Assembly: GCA_025966435.1 (NCBI GenBank)
Contig: JAICRQ010000232.1
Span: 1 to 5,982, forward strand
DNA length: 5,982 nucleotides
Reading direction: 5' to 3'
DNA from: Anaerolineales bacterium
GTDB taxonomy: Bacteria; Chloroflexota; Anaerolineae; Anaerolineales; Villigracilaceae
Under the pieces are notes generated by a model. The model had not been told where the DNA came from. It saw nothing but the letters and a program-made list of their open reading frames with translations, and ran no database searches. The first letter of the stretch is position 1. Each line of letters opens with the position of its first letter. Position numbers and translations under genes: made by a program. This document shows, one piece after another, positions 1-5,543 of this stretch.

Positions 1-230
1 CATAGAGCCAGACCAGCAGGCTGGCAGAGGTGGAACGATCCTGCCTGTGCGCAGTTGTTGCTGGCGATGAAGTCTGCGACGCTCTGGTCGCTCAGGGGCC
101 GACCTAACGTCGCCTCATAGGTGAGCTCTGCCGGCGCCGCCTGTGCAATATCCACGGGGGAAGGGATACATGCAGTGACAAGAAACGCGAGCACTGCAAG
201 GAAACTGAGGGGTTTGAATAACTTGTTCAT
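1..230 (-). CDS. Putative secreted lipoprotein, N-terminal part (truncated by window edge)
   Basis: Reading left from an ATG at 230-228 gives 76 open codons that leave the window without a stop. The start is supported by an AAGGAG ribosome binding site 5 nt upstream and by a signal peptide beginning exactly there: basic start (MNKLFK), a hydrophobic stretch at residues 8-20, then a lipobox V-T-A-C with the lipidated cysteine at residue 21. The mature part starts IPSPVDIAQA and later contains two cysteines, at residues 60 and 69. The protein is therefore expected to be exported, cut by lipoprotein signal peptidase and anchored to the outer face of the membrane. I do not recognise the mature domain, and most of it lies outside the window. 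The gene is divergent from the large regulator at 378, sharing about 147 bp of control region. Confidence is high for a lipoprotein start and nil for a specific function. Confidence 0.8.
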   Translation of the reverse strand, partial: MNKLFKPLSFLAVLAFLVTACIPSPVDIAQAAPAELTYEATLGRPLSDQSVADFIASNNCAQAGSFHLCQPAGLAL

Positions 231-235
231 TCTTT

Positions 236-241
236 CTCCTT
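236..241 (-). promoter_or_regulatory. Ribosome binding site of the lipoprotein gene
   Basis: The minus strand reads AAGGAG here, 5 nt before the ATG at 230. It is a near-perfect Shine-Dalgarno match and decides the start, because the reading frame stays open further upstream. Confidence 0.8.
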
Positions 242-290
242 TTGAATTGGTTGATCTTGACCCTAGTTTACGGATGGCGCGTCGGCTTTC

Positions 291-314
291 CGTCTCAAAA
301 AGCGTCTCAAAATG
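291..314. repeat. Tandem 12-bp direct repeat, possible operator
   Basis: Two adjacent 12-bp units, CGTCTCAAAAAG and CGTCTCAAAATG, differ at one base. A further CGTC core lies 11 bp upstream, at 280-283, so CGTC recurs at 280, 291 and 303, about one helical turn apart. Characterised SARP regulators bind short direct repeats spaced by roughly one turn close to promoters, so this may be a binding site for the adjacent regulator. The position relative to the -10 at 348 is further upstream than the classic SARP arrangement. Chance repetition in A-rich intergenic DNA remains possible. Confidence 0.4.
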
Positions 315-325
315 CACTTCTTGCA

Positions 326-342
326 GAAATCCGGGGAATTTC
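326..342. repeat. Short inverted repeat GAAAT-N7-ATTTC in the regulator promoter
   Basis: The arms are 326-330 and 338-342. The element covers the expected -35 position and ends 5 bp before the -10 box, where a bound protein would affect initiation. The arms are only 5 bp, so it could be chance. Confidence 0.25.
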
Positions 343-347
343 AGAGA

Positions 348-353
348 TATAAT
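348..353 (+). promoter_or_regulatory. Consensus -10 box (TATAAT) for the regulator gene
   Basis: A perfect TATAAT lies 24 nt before the ATG at 378, which would put the transcript start near 360 and give a short leader of about 18 nt. No good -35 element sits 16-18 bp upstream; the nearest TTGCAG (321-326) is 21 bp away. A strong -10 with a poor -35 fits an activator-dependent or autoregulated promoter, but this is inference. Confidence 0.5.
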
Positions 354-377
354 CCTCCGCTGGAGCGAAGGTAAGGC

Positions 378-3300
378 ATGTCTGTGCGTTTAGCGTTGCA
401 TTTTTTGGGTTCCCCGCAAATTCAACTGGACGGCAAGTCTATTACTCTCGAGCGCCGCAAAGGGACGGCTCTGCTGGCATATCTTGCCGTGGAGCACGGA
501 CGTCATTCACGCGCCTCCCTGAGCGCCCTCCTCTGGCCCGATCTGGACCAATCCAGGGCTTATAAAAACCTGCGTCAAACTCTGTGGGATATCCAGCAGT
601 CTATGGAGCAAGGCGGGATCACTGCAGATCGTGAATCGATCGGATTCAGCGATGATGCAGACATCCAACTGGACGTCTCGAAGTTTGAGTCGTGTCTCGA
701 CGAGGCCCGCCGTCAGAGTGATATTTCGCTTCGTGCTGCTCTTCTGGCTGATTCGGTTAAACTGTATCGCAACCACTTCCTGACCGGGTTCAGCCTGAAA
801 GACGCCCACCCCTTCAACGATTGGGCATTCGCCAAATCGGAGGAACTTCGCCATCAGCTTGCGCGTGCCTTGCTCATGCTTTCAGACGATCTCTGCACAC
901 TTAGTCAGGCAGAACAAGCTATTCCCTACGCGCGGCGATTGATCACACTTGACCCGCTCGATGAGTCTTCTCACAGGCAATTGATGCAGGTCTATATGCA
1001 GGCGGGTCAGCACAGCGCCGCGTTGAAGCAGTATCAGGCTTGTGAGCAGCTTCTGCGCAAAGAACTTGGTGTTGACCCTCAGCCAGAGACACGCGAGCTG
1101 TATAAGAAGATTCGGAAACGGGATATCAAACCCGCTCAAGTGCAAAAACGAGCAGAATCGACTCCGCCGTCACATAACCTCCCGCTGCAGCTTAGCTCTT
1201 TCATTGGACGTGAAAAGGAGCAGAAAGCTATTGCAAAACTGATCGCGGCCAATCGCCTGGTTACGCTGATCGGCACAGGCGGCATCGGCAAGACCAGTTT
1301 GGCATTACAGGTCGGACACAAACTCTTGCCTGAGTATGCGGACGGTGTGTGGTTCGTCGCCCTGGATTCTCTTTCTGACCCAGCCCTGGTGCCGCAAACC
1401 GTTGCGGCGGTCTTCGACATTCGCGAACGGTCAGACAAGCCCATTCTTGAACTGCTGACACATTCCCTGAGCACAAAGAACGCCCTGTTGATTCTCGATA
1501 ACTCCGAGCACCTGCTGGACGCCTGCGCGCAATTAATCACCGCTTTACTACAAGCCTGCCCGGGTTTGAAAATTCTTGCTACGAGCCGCGAACCGTTAGC
1601 CATGACAGGCGAAGCCACGTACCGCATCCCCTCTCTTTCCATTCCAGAAAAAAGGCAAGCCTCGCTTGAAAAACTGAGCGAATATGAAGCCGTCCGGATG
1701 TTTACCGAACGTGCCGCTCTGGTTCAATCGGCATTTCAATTAACGAAGGAAAACATTGAAGCTGTCTCGGCGATCTGCCGCAAAGTGGATGGGATCCCGT
1801 TGGCGATTGAGCTTGCTGCGGCACGTGTTAATATTCTGCAGGTGGATGAGATCCTGCAGCAGCTGGAAGAGTCGTTCCAGCTGCTGGCAAACCAAAGCCG
1901 GACGACTTCTCCCCGTCATCAAACCCTGCAAGCCTCTATGGACTGGAGCTGGGGGTTGCTCGATGAAACCGAGCGCGTCTTCCTGAGACAGCTCTCCATC
2001 TTTGCCGGCGGCTGGACTCTGGATGCGGCTCAAGCCGTCTGTGATGGGAATGTTCTGGAGTTGACCAGCGCGCTCGTAAAGAAGTCTCTTATTGTGGTGC
2101 AGCAAACAAGGCACGGAACAAGGTATCGCTTCCATGAAATCGTACGCCAGTACGCCTCTCAAAAATTAATGGAATCGGGAGATAAGAACAGACTCCACAC
2201 CTGGCATTTGGGCTATTTCCTGAGTCTTGCAGAACAGGCAGAGCTGGGACTCCGCGGACCCTCCCTTGTGGACTGGATGGAACGTCTCAATGAGGAGCGA
2301 AATAACATCCGCATCGCCCTTCATTGGGCAGATCAAATCGATGTCGAAGCAGGCTTGTATCTATCGAGCAGATTGATGCAGTACTGGGAAAGCGCCAACC
2401 TGCCGGAAGGCAAGCGCTGGCTGGAGAATTTCATTCACAAGCCGGAATCAAAGGATTTTCCCCTCGCTCGCGCACATGCCTTGAGCACATATAGCTGGCT
2501 TTTAACCTGGCTCCAACAATTCGAAGAGGCCTATCCTGTGGCCGAAGAAAGCCTGGCTTTATTCCGTGCGGCAGGCGACCGGCAGGGCGAAGTGGATGTG
2601 CTTGTCTCGCTGGAAAATATGTTTCAGTTCAAGGATGATATAGCAACTGCGCTTGAGATCGGCAAACAGGCTGTCGCGCTGGCGGAGTCACTGGGAGATC
2701 GCTGGCGTCTGGCGAATGCCTTTCTGTATCTGGGCTGGAACTACCACGATCTTCCGCAGCGGTTCGTTTACTGGGAAAAGGCGATTGCTTTATACCGCGA
2801 AGTAGGCGATCAACTTACGCTGGCAAATTTGCTCGGTTTACACGGGCAATTCCTTGTCCTGCACGGAGATTTCGAACTGGGTGAGCAATGCGTGGAAGAG
2901 GCGTTGCGTTTATGGGAAGCCAACCGGCGCGCAAGTGTTTGGGACAGCCCGCGAATCACACAGAGCCTGATCGCATCGATGAAAGGGGATTATGAACAGG
3001 CGGAGGCTGTGTTGAGAGAGGTCATGGTCTACGCTCAGGAGCGGGGGAATTGGATGTCCCAGCTCTGGGTGCAGCTTCGTCTGGGACACGTCCTGTTGCG
3101 CGCGGGCAACCTGACGGAAGCACGTCAAATCCTGACGGAAACTGCCAAAAATTTCGCGAAAGATGATTACACTATCGCGGCGGTCTTCGCGCTGGAAGGT
3201 CTGGCGGAGCTGTTTTCCGTTGTGGGGAAGCCAGAACATGCCGCACGGCTGATTGGCTGTGCGGATCTCATCCGTGAAAAGATACAAGACCCACGGCCCG

Positions 3301-3530
3301 ACTATGAGCAGGCGAATGTGGATAAAGTCATAGCCGCATGCCTTGCAAAGATGGGCGAAGCCGCGTTTGACGATGCGTACGAGGAAGGGCAGAAAATGAC
3401 GCTGGGTGAGGCAGTCGCGTTCGTGGTCGGGACGACTACTCTCTCCTCCCCTTCGAATACATCGCAAACCCGATCGTCCCAAATGCCAGCCCTGCCACCG
3501 AGGCGCCCCACGAGAAAAAGTTCAAAATAA
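378..3530 (+). CDS. SARP/AfsR-like transcriptional regulator with BTAD, NB-ARC-like ATPase and TPR domains
   Basis: This 1050-residue protein is a one-component, STAND-type transcription regulator expected in the cytoplasm. Residues 1-75 resemble the SARP winged helix (RRKGTALLAYL, then LLWPD and NLRQTLW). Residues about 100-245 match a bacterial transcriptional activator domain, ending GVDPQPETRELYKKI. A linker follows, then FIGREKEQ at 275-282 and an NTPase: Walker A GTGGIGKT at 299-306, Walker B ALLILD at 369-374, a TSRE motif at 402-405, GIPLAIELAAARV at 471-483 and RYRFHEIVRQYA at 582-593. Residues about 650-1010 are helical TPR-like repeats. In related proteins nucleotide exchange and a ligand sensed by the repeat region control activation; the ligand here is unknown. 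ATG 378 is preceded by GAAGG with 6-nt spacing. The last ~33 residues form an odd Ser/Thr/Pro/Arg-rich tail that coincides with the overlap with the convergent gene. All catalytic NTPase motifs look intact. The target genes cannot be told from sequence; self-regulation or control of the divergent lipoprotein is plausible. Confidence 0.93.
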   Translation: MSVRLALHFLGSPQIQLDGKSITLERRKGTALLAYLAVEHGRHSRASLSALLWPDLDQSRAYKNLRQTLWDIQQSMEQGGITADRESIGFSDDADIQLDVSKFESCLDEARRQSDISLRAALLADSVKLYRNHFLTGFSLKDAHPFNDWAFAKSEELRHQLARALLMLSDDLCTLSQAEQAIPYARRLITLDPLDESSHRQLMQVYMQAGQHSAALKQYQACEQLLRKELGVDPQPETRELYKKIRKRDIKPAQVQKRAESTPPSHNLPLQLSSFIGREKEQKAIAKLIAANRLVTLIGTGGIGKTSLALQVGHKLLPEYADGVWFVALDSLSDPALVPQTVAAVFDIRERSDKPILELLTHSLSTKNALLILDNSEHLLDACAQLITALLQACPGLKILATSREPLAMTGEATYRIPSLSIPEKRQASLEKLSEYEAVRMFTERAALVQSAFQLTKENIEAVSAICRKVDGIPLAIELAAARVNILQVDEILQQLEESFQLLANQSRTTSPRHQTLQASMDWSWGLLDETERVFLRQLSIFAGGWTLDAAQAVCDGNVLELTSALVKKSLIVVQQTRHGTRYRFHEIVRQYASQKLMESGDKNRLHTWHLGYFLSLAEQAELGLRGPSLVDWMERLNEERNNIRIALHWADQIDVEAGLYLSSRLMQYWESANLPEGKRWLENFIHKPESKDFPLARAHALSTYSWLLTWLQQFEEAYPVAEESLALFRAAGDRQGEVDVLVSLENMFQFKDDIATALEIGKQAVALAESLGDRWRLANAFLYLGWNYHDLPQRFVYWEKAIALYREVGDQLTLANLLGLHGQFLVLHGDFELGEQCVEEALRLWEANRRASVWDSPRITQSLIASMKGDYEQAEAVLREVMVYAQERGNWMSQLWVQLRLGHVLLRAGNLTEARQILTETAKNFAKDDYTIAAVFALEGLAELFSVVGKPEHAARLIGCADLIREKIQDPRPDYEQANVDKVIAACLAKMGEAAFDDAYEEGQKMTLGEAVAFVVGTTTLSSPSNTSQTRSSQMPALPPRRPTRKSSK

Positions 3531-3651
3531 AAGTCGACTCAAGCATCTTGATGACCATCAGAAAGGGCAAAGCAATTCCTAAAAGCATCAGGGTCACGCC
3601 CAGGACCAGAAGCAAACGAGGGGAGTTCATCATCTTCATAGGCACTCTCAT
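3436..3651 (-). CDS. Small two-helix membrane protein, last gene of the ABC operon
   Basis: This predicts 71 residues with hydrophobic segments at about 12-34 and 41-64, separated by a short loop (VIKMLEST), and a basic end (YSKGRRE). That pattern fits a real two-pass inner-membrane protein. Its ATG (3651-3649) overlaps the TGA stop of the upstream ATPase as ATGA, a classic translational-coupling junction, which strongly supports expression. No clear Shine-Dalgarno site precedes this ATG. An alternative start at residue 5 (ATG at 3639) has GAGAG about 5 nt upstream. The last 95 bp lie antisense within the 3' end of the regulator gene, and no terminator hairpin is visible after its TAG. I recognise no domain. 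Its position suggests a link to the transporter, possibly as an accessory subunit, but it may simply be a conserved passenger. Confidence 0.75.
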   Translation of the reverse strand: MRVPMKMMNSPRLLLVLGVTLMLLGIALPFLMVIKMLESTFILNFFSWGASVAGLAFGTIGFAMYSKGRRE

Positions 3652-4730
3652 GGCACAGAAGGTGTGTTCTGGTGTTCATGCGGTTCGCCGTCATACAGCC
3701 AGCACGCCACAAAGTGATCAGGCTCCGGCTCGAAGTCCGGGGGAAATTTGACGTCACACAAACCCGGCATGAACTGCGGACAGCGTGGATGGAAGCGGCA
3801 TCCCGTGGGTGGGTTGACCAGGCTGGGCGGTTCACCGGGTGGCACGTCCTTGAACGATTCGGCATTGCGCGCATCGGGGTCGGAGGTCGCGGCGAGCAGC
3901 GCGCGCGTGTAAGGGTGTAAGGGATTCTCGAGCAGGCGGCGCGTATCCGATTTTTCGATCAGGTTACCCGCATACATTACGAAGATACGGCGAGAAAAAT
4001 ATTTGACAGTGGAAAGATCGTGGGTGATGTAGATCACCGAAAGCCCGTGAGACTCCTGCAGGGCGCGCATCAGCTTCAGGATCTCCACGCGTACGGACGC
4101 GTCGAGCATTGAGACCGGTTCATCTGCCACGATGAGCTTGGGCTCGCGCAGCATGGCGCGAGCGATGACGATGCGCTGCTGCTGACCACCGCTCAACATG
4201 TGGGGGAACTTGGGCAGGAAATCCTCCACCGGGTGCAGCTTGACCTCACTCAACGCTCTATGAATACGAGTCAGTCGTTCCTCTTTACTTTTCATGCCAC
4301 TGATAATGAGCGGCTCTTCCAGAATCTTTTGCACGTTCATGAAAGGCGGCAGAGCTCCGTATGGATCCTGCTGCACATACCCGATCTTGAAACGGTACTT
4401 GCGCAAGCCCTCCTGATTCAGCTCGGACAGATTTTCATCGTCAAACGTGACCTCTCCGGTCGTAGGAGTGTTCAACCCGAGGATCGTCTTCATGAGACTG
4501 GATTTGCCGCATCCCGACTCCCCGACCACGGCGATCGTTTCCCCCTCGTCGATCTTAAAGGTGACGCCGTCCACCGCCTTGACGTATCCCGCGTGGCCAA
4601 ACCCCAACCTGCGCAGCTCATACCAGACGTGCAGATCATCGATCAAAAGCAGGGGCTCACTTTTTTTCTTGCCATTCTTGTTTGCTGCGGTATCAGTAGC
4701 CATTAGAACCTCTTTGAATTCATCCAGCAT
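3648..4730 (-). CDS. Opp/Dpp-type peptide ABC transporter ATP-binding protein (DppF/OppF-like)
   Basis: This predicts 360 residues, a usual size for the family. It should be one of two nucleotide-binding subunits that power import of peptides, nickel or related solutes at the cytoplasmic membrane. Visible motifs, numbered from this start: Walker A GESGCGKSS at 70-78, Q-loop YVQQDP around 119-124, ABC signature LSGGQQQR at 179-186, Walker B LIVADEP at 199-205, D-loop MLDAS at 208-212 and H-switch His237 (YITHD). The C-terminal oligopeptide-transporter region has HPY at 272-274 and four cysteines at 311, 317, 325 and 343, followed by a His/Glu tail. All ATPase residues are present. The start at 4730 is chosen because AAGGAG lies 7 nt upstream; ATG 4703, with AGAGG 5 nt upstream, is a good alternative (351 residues) and begins right before the Lys-rich NKNGKKK stretch. 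The gene follows the DinB-like gene by 26 nt and overlaps the next gene by 4 nt. The substrate cannot be read from an ATPase. Confidence 0.92.
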   Translation of the reverse strand: MLDEFKEVLMATDTAANKNGKKKSEPLLLIDDLHVWYELRRLGFGHAGYVKAVDGVTFKIDEGETIAVVGESGCGKSSLMKTILGLNTPTTGEVTFDDENLSELNQEGLRKYRFKIGYVQQDPYGALPPFMNVQKILEEPLIISGMKSKEERLTRIHRALSEVKLHPVEDFLPKFPHMLSGGQQQRIVIARAMLREPKLIVADEPVSMLDASVRVEILKLMRALQESHGLSVIYITHDLSTVKYFSRRIFVMYAGNLIEKSDTRRLLENPLHPYTRALLAATSDPDARNAESFKDVPPGEPPSLVNPPTGCRFHPRCPQFMPGLCDVKFPPDFEPEPDHFVACWLYDGEPHEHQNTPSVP

Positions 4731-4737
4731 GGGATTT

Positions 4738-4743
4738 CTCCTT
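4738..4743 (-). promoter_or_regulatory. Ribosome binding site of the DppF/OppF-like ATPase
   Basis: The minus strand reads AAGGAG, 7 nt before ATG 4730. It supports that start over the longer open frame reaching 4808, which would run back into the DinB-like gene. A second site, AGAGG at about 4709-4713, serves the alternative ATG at 4703. Confidence 0.65.
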
Positions 4744-4756
4744 GTAAGCAATGACA

Positions 4757-5335
4757 TTATCTTTTCTCGGTCGCCGAGCCAAAGCCTGTCTGCAATCCCT
4801 TTAAGCATTCCATCATGCCGAGATGACGACAGTCATGTGACAGGAACACAAGCAGGTTCAAACGGATTCCCTGAATCTTCTTTCTTAATTCTTCATCCAT
4901 GTTCTCGAAGGTAGGATACTTTGCATCCAGGGTTTCGATAAAGCATTCGATGTCTTCATAGGAACGCCGCAGGTACCCCAGCAGTTCTTCCTTCTCCGGG
5001 ATGGGGAGAGTCGCGGCAACTTCATCGCTCAAGCCGGTCCCGACGGTTTGATGCAGCCCTTGCGGAAAGCCCCATTTTCGGGCGAGGGATTCCTTTTCCC
5101 AGATCTCCTGGCTGTCTTCAAATTCAGTCACAACCTGCGGATAATGATGCAGGATGGCGGCTTTGAGATAATCTGATTCGCGCGCCAGATGCCAGAGATG
5201 GAAGCCGATAGAAGTGCTATACCCCTCGGGCTTCCAGTGCAACTGTTCACCACTCAGGTCATCGGCAAGGTTGAGAACAACCTTGTGGATCTCTTTGAAA
5301 CTATGGAGCACATCGTAGAGAGCGTAGGTTGTCAT
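4757..5335 (-). CDS. DinB/YfiT-like family protein (putative metal-binding four-helix protein)
   Basis: This predicts 192 residues beginning MTTYALYDVLHSF. The DinB superfamily forms four-helix bundles that usually bind a divalent metal through three histidines; some members are thiol S-transferases or hydrolases, and many have no known reaction. The expected ligands are visible: FHLWHLARESD with His46 and His49, and SHDCRHLGMMECLKGL with His167 and His171. The C-terminal RHLGMME-LKGL-TGFGSAT pattern is typical of the DinB_2 subgroup. There is no signal peptide or membrane segment, so it should be cytoplasmic. ATG 5335 was chosen; the frame extends to a TTG at 5377, but that would overlap the upstream membrane-protein gene. 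Only a weak site (CCGAGCC) precedes the ATG, and the upstream stop is 10 nt away, suggesting reinitiation by terminating ribosomes. It sits between two transporter ATPase genes, which is an unusual place; its link to transport is unknown. Confidence 0.85.
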   Translation of the reverse strand: MTTYALYDVLHSFKEIHKVVLNLADDLSGEQLHWKPEGYSTSIGFHLWHLARESDYLKAAILHHYPQVVTEFEDSQEIWEKESLARKWGFPQGLHQTVGTGLSDEVAATLPIPEKEELLGYLRRSYEDIECFIETLDAKYPTFENMDEELRKKIQGIRLNLLVFLSHDCRHLGMMECLKGLQTGFGSATEKR

Positions 5336-5345
5336 ACAGGCTCGG

Positions 5346-5531
5346 TTAAGAAGATGATTTGCGGAACCGCAATCCAACGAAGAAAAGAAGGAGGCTCATT
5401 ACAAACCAGAGAATCATCAGGGACAACATGCCGCGATCGAAATCGGCTGCCCATTCCCAGGAAGCAAAACCAAAGGAGAGCCAGGATGTAACGGTCGCAA
5501 TGAACCAGGCAATTCGAAGTAAGGTATCCAT
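5346..5531 (-). CDS. Small two-helix membrane protein between ABC ATPase and DinB-like genes
   Basis: This predicts 61 residues, with hydrophobic segments at about 5-23 (rich in Ile, Phe and Trp) and 35-54, an acidic/aromatic loop between them (WEWAADFDRG) and a basic end LRFRKSSS. The positive C-terminus and short loop suggest a helical hairpin with both ends in the cytoplasm. It starts 12 nt after the stop of the upstream ATPase gene and ends 10 nt before the DinB-like gene, so it fills a gap that would otherwise be an unusual 200-bp hole in a tight operon; this is the main evidence that it is real. The Shine-Dalgarno site is weak (TAGAG about 7 nt before the ATG). I recognise no domain, and it shows no clear similarity to the other small membrane protein of this operon. 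Confidence 0.7.
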   Translation of the reverse strand: MDTLLRIAWFIATVTSWLSFGFASWEWAADFDRGMLSLMILWFVMSLLLFFVGLRFRKSSS

Positions 5532-5543
5532 GGAACGCTCTAT

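Larger units (their letters stand above)
231..377. promoter_or_regulatory. Divergent control region between the lipoprotein and regulator genes
   Basis: This 147-bp gap separates two genes pointing away from each other, so it must carry both promoters unless the lipoprotein is transcribed differently. It holds the -10 box at 348-353, a tandem repeat at 291-314 and a short inverted repeat at 326-342, listed separately. For the leftward promoter the best -10 candidate is TAAACT on the minus strand (265-270), but no -35 element lies at a normal distance, so that call is weak. Confidence 0.6.

Noticed and set aside
121..393. 90-residue plus-strand open frame from a GTG across the control region
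   Set aside because: It runs antisense to the lipoprotein signal peptide, across the promoter and into the regulator start; it has no recognisable domain and no good ribosome binding site.
1136..1642. 168-residue minus-strand open frame inside the regulator
   Set aside because: It lies opposite the conserved ATPase domain and has a Ser/Arg/Cys-rich composition typical of an antisense shadow.
3400..3435. Possible terminator downstream of the minus-strand operon
   Set aside because: Only a loose 5-bp AGTCG/CGACT pairing was found, with no T-tract.
2910..3482. 190-residue minus-strand open frame opposite the regulator's TPR region
   Set aside because: No domain pattern and odd His/Cys/Arg-rich composition; the plus-strand reading is clearly the coding one. 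It also conflicts with the better-supported membrane-protein gene at 3436-3651.
3531..3560. Possible bidirectional terminator after the regulator (TGAT-GACC-ATCA at about 3548-3559)
   Set aside because: The stem is only 4 bp, with no T-run on either side. It also lies within the coding sequence of the convergent gene.
4200..4914. Plus-strand open frames of 168 and 155 residues opposite the ATPase and DinB-like genes
   Set aside because: Both are antisense to well-supported genes, with no family features.
3436..5531. The two small membrane proteins as a duplicated pair
   Set aside because: They share length and topology but no convincing residue alignment; independent origin is more likely from what can be seen.
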